The notes beneath the pieces were generated by a model. The model was given only the letters and a program-made list of their open reading frames with translations, did no database searches and was not told where the DNA came from. A stretch of DNA of 64,000 bases from CAVVJA01 sp963779485 (GTDB lineage Bacteria; Actinomycetota; Actinomycetes; Mycobacteriales; Jatrophihabitantaceae): assembly GCA_963779485.1 (NCBI GenBank), contig CAVZYJ010000016.1:43958-107957 (forward strand), in the 5' to 3' direction. Shown here piece by piece: positions 39,614 to 47,571 of this stretch. Each line of letters opens with the position of its first letter. The first letter of the stretch is position 1. The translations under genes and the position numbers were made by a program.

Positions 39614-40584
39614 GCGATGCCTCCGCCGGGCGGTCCGGACGCGCAGCTGCGCGGATGTCGACCGAATCCGGCCCAGGCCCACGGTCGACGTCGGGCTCGA
39701 GATAGATCACGCGAGCGTACGGGACCACGGCCCGGACCCGGTGCTCCGCGTCGTCGATGGCCTGCGCCACCTCGGCCAGCGTCGCGTTCGGTGTCATCGC
39801 CACCTTCGCGCCGATCAGTAGCTCCTCGGGGCCGAGGTGCATGGTGCGCAGGTGTATCACCCGCTCCACGCCGGGCCCGACCAGATTGGCCGAGATCGCC
39901 TCGATGACCGCCGGGGAGGCGGATTCCCCCAGGAGCAGGCTCTTGGTCTCCACCACCAGGACTGCGGCGACAGTTATCAGCAGGACACCGATGGCGATCG
40001 TCCCGATGCCGTCCCAGACACCGTTGCCGGTGACGGTGGCCAGCGTGACGCCGAACAGCGCGAATACCAGTCCGGCGAGCGCGGCCACGTCTTCGAGCAG
40101 CACGACCGGCAGCTCCGGCACCTTGGCCCGGCGGATGAACTCCGGCCAGCTGCTGTCGCCCTTGAGTGGCCGGGATTCCGCTACCGCGGTCCGCAGCGAG
40201 AGCGACTCGAGGACCATCGCGATGCCGAGCACGACGAACGCGACGATCGGTGACTCGAGCTCGTGGGGGTGCAGGATCTTCTGCAAGCCCTCGTACAGCG
40301 CGAACAGTCCACCGGCCGAGAACAGCATCAGGGCGACCAGAAAGCCGTAGACGTAGCGGTCGCGTCCGAAGCCGAAGGGGTGCTCGGCGGTCGCCTGTCG
40401 ACGGGATCGCTTGGCCGCCGATCAACAACAGGACCTGGTTTCCGGAGTCGACGACCGAGTGCACCCCCTCGGCCAGCATCGATGTCGACGCCGTGATCGC
40501 GAACGCGATGAACTTGATCAGTGCGATGCCCAGGTTGGCGGCCAGCGCGGCGATGACCGCTTTGGATCCGCTGCCGCCGCTCAC
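39606..40584 (-). pseudogene. Cation diffusion facilitator (CDF) transporter, split by one frameshift
   Basis: From GTG 40584 the first ~55 residues give CDF helix 1-2 (IALIKFIAFAITASTSMLAEGVHSVVDSGNQVLLLIGG, with metal-site S-x-x-x-E-x-x-H-S-x-x-D). The frame then shifts at 40411-40418, where deleting one base of TTGGCCGCC restores KRSRRQATAEHPFGFGRDRY. It continues in the frame ending at 39606 (LFSAGGLFALYEGLQKILHP ... VERVIHLRTMHLGPEELLI). Intact proteins export Zn/Fe/Mn across the membrane. The start overlaps the SIS gene stop as GTGA. Its insertion between the SIS gene and manA is not seen in M. tuberculosis. Confidence 0.8.
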
Positions 40585-41741
40585 AGGGCAAGTTCACCCG
40601 GTCTGGGTGGCGATGGGTCGATACCCAAGCCCAGCGCGAGGTAGGTCGCGGTGAAGTCGCCGAAGGCCGATGCCGCCCCGAATCGGACCAGCTGCGGACC
40701 GAGCGGCACGTCCACGGACGACGAGCGCAATCCGCGCTGGGACGCGATGCCGTGCAGCGCATCGGCGGCCCGTCGAGCGGCGAGGTCTGTCGGGTCAAGG
40801 TGCTGTGATTCGGACGGCCGCTCACCCGGACCCGGCTGTTCCGGGTCGGGCTCGTCGCCGATCGTCAGCAGCCGGGGCTGGGTCGGGGCGTCCGCCACCC
40901 GGTCCTGGAAGAAGCCGTCCAGGTCGTCGACCGACTCGGGTGAATCGCCCCGCAGCAACGAGCCGGCCACCGCGACCTCATCCGGCAGGGCCACGGCGAC
41001 GGCCGGGATTCCGGCGCACAGCTGGAGCGCATCGCGCATCAGGCGGGCGGCAACGCTCGCCAGCGATCCGGCTCCGGCAATGACCGGCAGCGTTTCGGCG
41101 AATTCCACGGCGAGCGCCTTAGCCGGGTTGGTGAACGGATCCCCCTGGGGGCGGCAGGCGGCGGCGACCTCGTCGAGCGCGTCGGCGACCGCGAACAGCA
41201 GCTCGGGGGGACTATCCACGACCTCCAGTTCGTGCCCGGCGAGCAACAACGGAGCGAGGATGCTCCACCGCCCGGCGCGCGGATGCCGCTCGGAGGCAAT
41301 GTCCGCCACTGCGGCCCGGCCGGCCGCGGCGGCGACGGGCGAGCCACCCGGCGCGGCGACCGCCAAGGCGAGCCCCCGCTGGGCCGCACCCGCGACGAGC
41401 GCGGCCAGCCTCGGGTGGTGACCGTCAAGCGAGCCCACGAGTAGCGCGTCGGCCGGTCCGGCCCAGGGCGGTAGCTCCACGCCGCTCCAGACCACGGCCG
41501 GCGCAGCAAAGCCGGCCAGCCGGACCAGCACCTGTGCGCTCCCGGACGCCGAGGTATCGGTCGCGACGAGGACCGACCGCGGTGCGTGGTCCGATCTAAG
41601 CCGTTCGAGCCCCGCTTCCGGGGACCGATCGACGGCCTGACGAACCTGGGCGCCAGCGGTCGCCAACGCCCACAACAGGCCACCCTGATCGCGCCGAGCC
41701 AACAGCTCGGCGTCGTCGAGAACCGATTCGTCGAAGCTCAT
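40581..41741 (-). CDS. SIS-domain protein (PGI/PMI-like, TobH family)
   Basis: A 386-residue sugar-isomerase-like protein. The N-terminal SIS half has SVLVATDTSASGSAQVLVRLAG; the C-terminal half has NPAKALAVEFAETLPVIAGAG, the PGI/PMI-type signature. It corresponds to M. tuberculosis Rv3256c, always flanked by manA and manB, so a role in mannose/fructose phosphate metabolism is likely although the substrate is unproven. The catalytic Glu/His pattern of true PGI is not obvious. It starts 12 bases after the Trm112 stop. Confidence 0.85.
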   Translation of the reverse strand: MSFDESVLDDAELLARRDQGGLLWALATAGAQVRQAVDRSPEAGLERLRSDHAPRSVLVATDTSASGSAQVLVRLAGFAAPAVVWSGVELPPWAGPADALLVGSLDGHHPRLAALVAGAAQRGLALAVAAPGGSPVAAAAGRAAVADIASERHPRAGRWSILAPLLLAGHELEVVDSPPELLFAVADALDEVAAACRPQGDPFTNPAKALAVEFAETLPVIAGAGSLASVAARLMRDALQLCAGIPAVAVALPDEVAVAGSLLRGDSPESVDDLDGFFQDRVADAPTQPRLLTIGDEPDPEQPGPGERPSESQHLDPTDLAARRAADALHGIASQRGLRSSSVDVPLGPQLVRFGAASAFGDFTATYLALGLGIDPSPPRPGELAL

Positions 41742-41753
41742 CGGCTCCTCGAG

Positions 41754-41963
41754 TCATCCGCCCTCGGCAGCAATGCCGAGGCCGTGCGGACCGGGCGTCG
41801 CGTCGTCGAGGAGCAGCACCGGGATCCCGTCCGTGATCGGATAGCTGGAGGCGCAGTAGGTGCAGACGAGAACGGACGCGCCGGCCCTCGTTTCCTCCTG
41901 CAGCGGCGCGTGGTCGTCGCTCGGGCAGGCGAGGATCGCGAGCAGGTCAGGGTCGATAGGCAT
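41754..41963 (-). CDS. Trm112-family zinc-ribbon protein
   Basis: A 69-residue Trm112 homologue: PIDPDLLAILACPSDDHAPL opens the domain, VCTYCASSYPITDGIPVLL closes it. Three cysteines are visible at the usual ribbon positions and the fourth position is Asp (CPSDD), a common bacterial variant. Trm112 proteins activate RNA or protein methyltransferases. The ATG at 41963 overlaps the manB stop by 17 bases, so it is translated from the manB message. Confidence 0.88.
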   Translation of the reverse strand: MPIDPDLLAILACPSDDHAPLQEETRAGASVLVCTYCASSYPITDGIPVLLLDDATPGPHGLGIAAEGG

Positions 41964-43371
41964 GGTCAGACACTCCGGTCGGGTGGCTAGCGGCACGGAT
42001 CATGGCAAGGGCCTCGTCTCGAACCTGGCTCATCGCCTCGACGTCCGGGCCTTCGACGTTCAGTCGCAGCAGCGGCTCGGTATTCGAGGCCCGGACGTTG
42101 AGCCAGGTTCCGTCGTCGAGTTCGATGGTCAACCCGTCCAGATCGTCGGTGCTGGTCGTGCGTCCGGCAAACATCGCCCGTACCGCTTCGGTTCGCTCCG
42201 CCTGCGCATGTGCGTCGGCCACCGTCGAGTTGATCTCGCCGGATGCCGCATAGCGTTGGTAGCGCGCGGTCAGCGTCGATAGCAGCTCCCGTTGCTCGCC
42301 GAGAGCGGCCAGCACGTGCATGGCGGCCAGCATGCCGGTATCGGCGCGCCAGAAGTCGTGAAAGTAGTAATGCGCGGAATGCTCACCGCCGAACACCGCG
42401 CCGGAGCGGGCCATCTCGGCCTTGATGAAAGAGTGGCCGACGCGGGTGCGCCGCGGCACGCCGCCGTGCTCCCGCACGATCTCCGGCACCGCTCGTGAGC
42501 TGATCAGGTTGTACAGGATGGTCGCTCCGGGGTACCGGGCCAGCTCGCGCGTCGCCACCAGGGCGGTGATCGCACTCGGCGGCACCGCCGAACCAGCCTC
42601 GTCGACCACGAAGCACCGGTCAGCGTCGCCGTCGAAGGCGAGCCCGATGTCCGCCCGGTGCGCGACGACCGCCGCCTGCAGGTCCCGAAGATTGGCCGGC
42701 TCCAACGGATTCGCCTCGTGGTTCGGGAAGGATCCATCCAGTTCGAAGTACAACGGCTCGATCCGCAGTGGCAACCCGTCGAGGACGGCATCCCCCAGCA
42801 CGGCCGGCACCGTATAGCCAGCCATCCCGTTGCCCGCGTCGACGACCACCCTTAGCGGCCGGATCGCCCGGAGATCGACGAGGGACCGCAAGTATCGGGC
42901 GTAGTCGGCGAGCAGCTGCACCGGCTGCGGGTCGGGACCGCCGAAGCTCGCCGAGGTGGCATGGCCGTCGAGATAGGCCTGGGCCCGATCCCGGATATCG
43001 CCGAGGCCGGCGTCCATCCCGACCGGCACAGCGCCGGGGCGGCACAGCTTGATGCCGTTGTAGCGCGACGGATTGTGGCTGGCCGTGAACATCGCGCCCG
43101 CGATGCCGCGCTGGCCGGAGGCGAAATACAGCATGTCGGTGGACGCCAGACCGGCGGTCGCGACGTGCGCACCGCGGCTCGCCGCCCCGGTCGCGAAGGC
43201 GGCACTGAGAGCCGGGCTGGAATCCCGCATGTCGTGCGCGATCACGATCCGATCCACGGCCAGCACGTCGATCGTGGCCGCGCCGAGCGCGCGCGCGATC
43301 CGGTCGTCGAGCTGGTCGGGAACGATGCCGCGGATGTCGTACGCCTTGACGACGGCGCGCAGATCCGGCAT
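41947..43371 (-). CDS. manB: Phosphomannomutase / phosphoglucomutase
   Basis: A 474-residue alpha-D-phosphohexomutase: phosphoserine Ser98 in TASHNPSRYNGIK, metal-binding D247-G-D249-A-D251-R, sugar-binding GGEHSAHYYF and phosphate-binding loop RASNTEPLLRLNVE. It interconverts mannose-6-P and mannose-1-P for GDP-mannose and mannolipid synthesis. Corresponds to Rv3257c. The ATG at 43371 starts at the conserved AYDIRGIV region, so the length is normal. First gene of a minus-strand run ending with manA. Confidence 0.95.
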   Translation of the reverse strand: MPDLRAVVKAYDIRGIVPDQLDDRIARALGAATIDVLAVDRIVIAHDMRDSSPALSAAFATGAASRGAHVATAGLASTDMLYFASGQRGIAGAMFTASHNPSRYNGIKLCRPGAVPVGMDAGLGDIRDRAQAYLDGHATSASFGGPDPQPVQLLADYARYLRSLVDLRAIRPLRVVVDAGNGMAGYTVPAVLGDAVLDGLPLRIEPLYFELDGSFPNHEANPLEPANLRDLQAAVVAHRADIGLAFDGDADRCFVVDEAGSAVPPSAITALVATRELARYPGATILYNLISSRAVPEIVREHGGVPRRTRVGHSFIKAEMARSGAVFGGEHSAHYYFHDFWRADTGMLAAMHVLAALGEQRELLSTLTARYQRYAASGEINSTVADAHAQAERTEAVRAMFAGRTTSTDDLDGLTIELDDGTWLNVRASNTEPLLRLNVEGPDVEAMSQVRDEALAMIRAASHPTGVSDHAYRP

Positions 43372-43394
43372 CGAGCCAGACTATCGGGGCGGCG

Positions 43395-43781
43395 TCACCC
43401 CGGCGGTGGGACTATCCGTAGATGGCCTCGGCTCCCGCCGCGCCTGGCCGGCGTGACCGGCGCCCCAGACGCGGCTCCGAAGGCCGCGGGTGCATGGGGC
43501 GCCTGGTCGATGCGCGCGGCCTCACGAACGGCGTCCGCCAGCGCTTCCAGATCGTCGGCCTGCGGGATCGGCGACGGGAACTCTCCGGCGTGCCGCACCA
43601 CTTCCCACCCCCGGGGCACGGTGAGCCGAACGGCGTGTTCTTCGCACAGATCGTAGGAATGCGGTTCGGCGAAGGTGGCGAGCGGTCCGACGACCGCGGT
43701 CGAGTCGGAGTAGACGTAGGTCAACGTGGCCACCGCCGGCCTTCCGCAGCCGGTTCGACTGCAGCTGCGCATACGCCTCAC
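43395..43781 (-). CDS. DUF3499 family protein
   Basis: A 128-residue protein with an N-terminal SCSRTGCGRPAVATLTYVYS, a DLCEEHAVRLTVPRGWEVVRH motif, then an Ala/Pro-rich C-terminus. The Cys/Cys...Cys/His set may bind zinc. This is the actinobacterial DUF3499 family, equivalent to Rv3258c. The GTG at 43781 has TATCGT seven bases upstream (leaderless type); an ATG nine bases later (43772) is an alternative. Function unknown. It is divergent from the zincin-like gene and just upstream of manB. Confidence 0.85.
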   Translation of the reverse strand: MRRMRSCSRTGCGRPAVATLTYVYSDSTAVVGPLATFAEPHSYDLCEEHAVRLTVPRGWEVVRHAGEFPSPIPQADDLEALADAVREAARIDQAPHAPAAFGAASGAPVTPARRGGSRGHLRIVPPPG

Positions 43782-43930
43782 AGTCGGCGACGATAGCCCT
43801 CGTCGTGCGCTGGGCCGCGTTGCCAGGCCCAGGTTGGGGCCTCGTGTCGCCGCACCGAGCGGCTCGTGAGGCGTGCGAGGCTCGTTCACGCGCATCGCCG
43901 CGCCGTCTCCGCTGCGTAGGCTCAACTCTC

Positions 43931-44410
43931 GTGCAGCGCGACGAGCCGACGCGCCCGGGCGTGTCCCCCATAGGGCGCCAGCGGCGTCGACGGGACCGGC
44001 ATGGTCGTGGGCTGCGCGGTGCGATCGCGCCCGTCGGCGTTCCCATCGCCCGCAGCGCGGGCGACCAATTCGACGAGCTCGTACTCGACGCCGTCGAGGA
44101 GCTCGAGCGCGCCTGGGCGAACGAGCTCGCGGCGGTGGAGTTCGCCGTCGAGGACGTGCCCCCGGCCGCGGCGGCCGAGGCTGACATCGAGTTCAATCCG
44201 GAGGTGGTGGCTGACGGGCCGGTCCCGCTCGGGCGCCTCTACCGGGGTGGTGTCGAATCCATCGACAGCCCGGTGATCGTCATCTATCGCCGGCCGGTCG
44301 AGGCGCGGACGGCCGACAAGACCGAGCGAGCCGATCTGGTGTTCGCCGTGGTCGCCGAGCTGGTCGCCGAGCTGCTCGGCCGAGATCTCGACGAGATCGA
44401 CCCGCCGTGA
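43931..44410 (+). CDS. Metallopeptidase-family (zincin-like) protein lacking HExxH
   Basis: 159 residues. The domain (DQFDELVLDAVEELERAWANE ... VIVIYRRPVE ... LVFAVVAELVAELLGRDLDEI) aligns by eye with the bacterial zincin-like family equivalent to Rv3259. The position of the zinc-binding HExxH reads AELVA, so metal ligands are missing and peptidase activity is doubtful. The GTG at 43931 is preceded by TAGGCT eight bases away, suggesting a leaderless start. It is convergent with whiB2, with six bases between stops, the same layout as M. tuberculosis. Confidence 0.82.
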   Translation: MQRDEPTRPGVSPIGRQRRRRDRHGRGLRGAIAPVGVPIARSAGDQFDELVLDAVEELERAWANELAAVEFAVEDVPPAAAAEADIEFNPEVVADGPVPLGRLYRGGVESIDSPVIVIYRRPVEARTADKTERADLVFAVVAELVAELLGRDLDEIDPP

Positions 44411-44416
44411 CCGCGC

Positions 44417-44695
44417 TCAGATCGCGCGGCGCTTGAGCCGCCGACGCTCTCGTTCGGACAGGCCGCCCCAGATGCCGAACCGCTCGTCGTGCTCGAGGGC
44501 GTACTCGAGGCACTCGTCACGCACCTCGCAGCCGACACAGATCCGTTTCGCCTCCCGGGTCGAACCGCCCTTCTCCGGAAAGAACGCCTCCGGATCGGTC
44601 TGCGAGCACAAGGCCCGCTCCTGCCAGCTTTGCTCGACCGGAAGGCCGAAGATCGCCGTCAGATCCGCCCCCGCGAGGTCGTGGATTCCCTCCAT
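44417..44695 (-). CDS. whiB2: WhiB-family Fe-S transcriptional regulator
   Basis: The 92 residues have four cluster cysteines (C30, C53, C56, C62), the GIWGG turn (74-78) and a basic C-terminus ERERRRLKRR. This matches WhiB2/WhmD, needed for septation and sporulation-type division. WhiB proteins bind [4Fe-4S] and act with the principal sigma factor. The ATG at 44695 has GAGGAGG eight bases upstream, with a strong promoter at 44781-44810. Corresponds to Rv3260c by sequence and neighbourhood. Confidence 0.94.
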   Translation of the reverse strand: MEGIHDLAGADLTAIFGLPVEQSWQERALCSQTDPEAFFPEKGGSTREAKRICVGCEVRDECLEYALEHDERFGIWGGLSERERRRLKRRAI

Positions 44696-44780
44696 TACTG
44701 CGGCCTCCTCGGCTGTGCCGGTTCCGCTACCTACCGTGATCAGGGCTCACACGGGGCGCCAACCGTATGACATCAAGGGA

Positions 44781-44810
44781 ATTACACTCGTGTCGTTACC
44801 CATAAGTCAA
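44781..44810 (-). promoter_or_regulatory. Promoter of whiB2
   Basis: On the minus strand, TTGACT (44810-44805) and TGTAAT (44786-44781) are 18 bases apart in an AT-rich patch. The transcript would start near 44774, giving a leader of about 78 bases. Confidence 0.6.
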
Positions 44811-44923
44811 GCCGACATCTGATACATGGCGCGCCGAGCGCCCGCAAACCCGCGATTCACCGCGGAGCGGACGATCTGCGCTCCGCTCGGAGTCACTCAG
44901 CGGACGGATGGGAAGATTTGCCG

Positions 44924-45466
44924 GTGAACGCGCCACAGGCCGACATCCTGGTTCTGGCGCGAGCCGTGCAGAACTGCTGCCGGGTCAGCCGACCGGTCAG
45001 CTACGGATCCACGCGCGCTACGCGTGATCATTTCGACCCGTACCGGCTGGAATCCAACCCGGCATTGCTACGCGCCCTCGCCGAGCTGATGACCACCCTG
45101 CTTCCCCCGGAGACCGAGATCCTGGGCGGCCTGGAACTCGGCGGTCTGCCGATCACCGCGGTGCTCTCCCAGGTGACCGGGCTGCCCGGTGTCCTGGTGC
45201 GCGATCGCCGCCGACCGTACGGTTCGCAGCGTTTCGTCGAGGGTCTCGACTGCGACGGGCGGTTCGTCGTGCTCGTCGACGACGCCGTGCCCTCGGCCTA
45301 CCAGCTTCGTAACAGCGTCGCGGCGCTGCGGCAGCTCGGGGCCAAGGTCACGACGGTGGTCTGCGCCATCGACCGGCAGGACGCGCCGCGGCTTGTGGGT
45401 CAGGACCTCGAGCTGCGGGTGGCCTTGACCCGCTCCGTACTGGAGCGGGCCCGCGTACCGTCCTGA
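44924..45466 (+). CDS. Orotate phosphoribosyltransferase-like protein, atypical PRPP loop
   Basis: 180 residues of type I PRTase fold: ILGGLELGGLPITAVLSQVTG matches the OPRTase hood/core and VLVRDRRRPYGSQRFVEG the flexible loop. The PRPP-binding motif, normally VVDDVITTGG, reads VVLVDDAVPSAYQLRNSV, so the TTG turn that grips phosphate is missing. Activity on orotate is therefore uncertain. The GTG at 44924 has GGGAAG upstream. Its 3' end overlaps the convergent LysR gene by 67 bases. Confidence 0.75.
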   Translation: MNAPQADILVLARAVQNCCRVSRPVSYGSTRATRDHFDPYRLESNPALLRALAELMTTLLPPETEILGGLELGGLPITAVLSQVTGLPGVLVRDRRRPYGSQRFVEGLDCDGRFVVLVDDAVPSAYQLRNSVAALRQLGAKVTTVVCAIDRQDAPRLVGQDLELRVALTRSVLERARVPS

Positions 45467-46383
45467 TCGTTCGGTAGCGCGGCCGCCGCTGCGACGAGCG
45501 CGTGGACCACCGCCTGCACGACCGGACGGGACCGAGAGCTTGCGCGGGTTACCGCGCGGAGCCGTCGGTGCAGCCCGGTGGTCTGCAGCGGCCAGGTCCG
45601 CACCGGCGACACATCTGCCGCCACGGCCATCCGCGGAAGGATCGCGACACCGTGACCTGCCGCAACCGCCCGCACGAGCAGCAGCATGTCGTCGGTCTCC
45701 CACCGGACGCGCGGCTCGAAGCCTTCGGCGCGGCACGCCGACCGGACGGCGAGCCCGCACGCGGCCTGCTCGGGAGGCATCACCCAGTCCCGATCCGCGA
45801 GGGACGTCAGCGTGGCATCGGTGACGGCCGCATCCATTGATGTCACGAGCACGAGCGGCTCAGCGCACAAGTCGGTAGCGGCGAAGTGCTCCGGCATTGC
45901 GAGCGGCACATAGTCGTATTCGTCGACGACCGCGAGGTCGACGTCGTCGGTGGTGAGCAGTTCGAGGCCGTGCGCCGGCTCGGCCACGATCACGGTCAGC
46001 GCCACGCCGGGGTTGCTCTGGCTGAGGGCCCGCTCGGCAGGAGACACCACGACGGCGGCGGCACTGGCCACGCTAGCGATCGAGACCGGCCCGCTGAGGG
46101 AGCCGGCGATCCGATCCAGATCGGCCCGCGCCGCGGCCAGCACGTCGAGCACCTGCCCGGCGCGCGCGCAGAGGGTGTGCCCCGCGCCGGTGAGGACGAC
46201 GCCGCGGGGCGAGCGTTCGAGCAGCGTGGTACCGGCCTCCCGCTCGAGCACCATGAGCTGTTGCGAGATCGCGGACGGAGTCAATCCGACGGATCGGGCC
46301 GCGCCTGCGATGCTGCCCCGGAGCGCCACTTCGCGGAGCAGGCGCAGCCGGCCGACATCGAGGGCGTCGCTCCCACTTGTCAT
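45400..46383 (-). CDS. LysR-family transcriptional regulator
   Basis: 327 residues. The N-terminal HTH is LREVALRGSIAGAARSVGLTPSAISQQLMVLERE, ending LLERSPRGVVLTGAG; the C-terminal effector domain begins near residue 90 (GPVSIASVASAAAVVVSP). It is divergent from the lysine dehydrogenase gene with 71 bases between starts and an inverted repeat there, the standard layout for a LysR activator of the neighbouring operon. The effector is inferred to be lysine or a breakdown intermediate. Confidence 0.9.
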   Translation of the reverse strand: MTSGSDALDVGRLRLLREVALRGSIAGAARSVGLTPSAISQQLMVLEREAGTTLLERSPRGVVLTGAGHTLCARAGQVLDVLAAARADLDRIAGSLSGPVSIASVASAAAVVVSPAERALSQSNPGVALTVIVAEPAHGLELLTTDDVDLAVVDEYDYVPLAMPEHFAATDLCAEPLVLVTSMDAAVTDATLTSLADRDWVMPPEQAACGLAVRSACRAEGFEPRVRWETDDMLLLVRAVAAGHGVAILPRMAVAADVSPVRTWPLQTTGLHRRLRAVTRASSRSRPVVQAVVHALVAAAAALPNDQDGTRARSSTERVKATRSSRS

Positions 46384-46384
46384 A

Positions 46385-46426
46385 AGCTAAACTTACGGCA
46401 TTGTCCAATACTTCGTTAGTTGAGCT
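46385..46426. promoter_or_regulatory. Candidate LysR operator between divergent genes
   Basis: AGCTAAACT (46385-46393) and AGTTGAGCT (46418-46426) are inverted repeats matching at 8 of 9 positions with 24 bases between. They span almost the whole gap between the LysR ATG and the next gene. Confidence 0.5.
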
Positions 46427-46454
46427 ACAGCTCGAGCCATTTCGGAGGTGGGTC

Positions 46455-47549
46455 GTGATCCGGTCCGTGCGCGTCATCGGGCTAGGCAAGGTCGGCGAGC
46501 TGGTCGCCACCTTGCTGGACCAGACGGGCTTCGAGGTGCGCGCCTACGATGCCCTGGCCCGGACCGACCTGCCCTTTGCGGCCGCCCACCTGGACGTCCG
46601 TGACGCCGCCGCGCTGCGGGCCGCGCTGGTCGGAGGCGACGCCGTCGTGTCGTGCCTGCCGTACACGTTGAACCTCGGGGTCGCCGAGGCGGCCCACGAG
46701 ATCGGCGTCCACTACTTCGATCTGACCGAGGACGTGTCGACGACCTACCGGGTCAAGGAACTGGCCGAGAAGGGCGGCGGCCTGGTGTTCGCTCCGCAGT
46801 GCGGCCTCGCGCCTGGCCTGATCGGCATGGTCGGGGCGGCGCTGACCCGGCACTTCGATCTGATTCGCAGCATCGAGCTGAAGGTTGGCGCCCTTCCCCG
46901 GCACCCCACCGGACTGCTCGGCTACGCGTTCAACTGGTCGCCCGAAGGCGTCGTCAACGAGTACCTCAACGACTGCGAGGTGTTGCGCGGCGGCGTTCGG
47001 CAGATGGTGCCGGCCATGACCGAATCCGAGCGCGTCGTCATCGGCGGCATCGACTTGGAGGCGTCGTTGACCTCCGGTGGCCTCGGCAGCATGTGCGAAA
47101 CCTATGAGGGCCGAGTACAACGACTCGACTACAAGACGATGCGCTATCCGGGGCACTTCGAGCTGATGCGGTTCTTCTTCGACGAGCTCGGCCTGCGCGA
47201 CCGTCGAGAGCTCGCGGGCGAGATCCTGGTGAACGCCAAGCCCCCGGTGGACGATGACGTCGTCTACCTGCACGCGGCCGTAGAAGGTCTGGCCAAGGGC
47301 GTGGGCGACACGGCCCCGGGGCAGCTCACCCGAAAGCAGTACGTGCGGGCGTACCAGCCGTTGTCGATCAACGGGCGGCCCTGGCGGGCGATCTCCTGGA
47401 CCACGGCCGCTTCCGCCGCCGCCGTAGTCGAGCTCGTCGCCGCCGGTCGGCTACCGGCCTCGGGATTCATTGCCCAGGAAGACATCCCGTTCGAAGCCCT
47501 GCTGGAGACCCGCAACGGCGCTCGCTTTGCCGAGCTGGGCGCCGTCTGA
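46455..47549 (+). CDS. Saccharopine dehydrogenase-family protein, probable L-lysine 6-dehydrogenase
   Basis: 364 residues with the Rossmann start VIGLGKVGELVATLL (G9-x-G11-x-x-G14) and family motifs GGDAVVSCLPYTLNLGVAEAA and FAPQCGLAPGLIG. The length and single Rossmann domain fit lysine 6-dehydrogenase-type enzymes, which deaminate the epsilon-amino group to allysine/P6C, better than full saccharopine reductases. The GTG at 46455 has GGAGG six bases upstream. The ALDH7 gene 22 bases downstream would oxidise that product, supporting the assignment. Direct proof of substrate is lacking. Confidence 0.82.
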   Translation: MIRSVRVIGLGKVGELVATLLDQTGFEVRAYDALARTDLPFAAAHLDVRDAAALRAALVGGDAVVSCLPYTLNLGVAEAAHEIGVHYFDLTEDVSTTYRVKELAEKGGGLVFAPQCGLAPGLIGMVGAALTRHFDLIRSIELKVGALPRHPTGLLGYAFNWSPEGVVNEYLNDCEVLRGGVRQMVPAMTESERVVIGGIDLEASLTSGGLGSMCETYEGRVQRLDYKTMRYPGHFELMRFFFDELGLRDRRELAGEILVNAKPPVDDDVVYLHAAVEGLAKGVGDTAPGQLTRKQYVRAYQPLSINGRPWRAISWTTAASAAAVVELVAAGRLPASGFIAQEDIPFEALLETRNGARFAELGAV

Positions 47550-47571
47550 GCACATCATCTGGAGGACAGAC

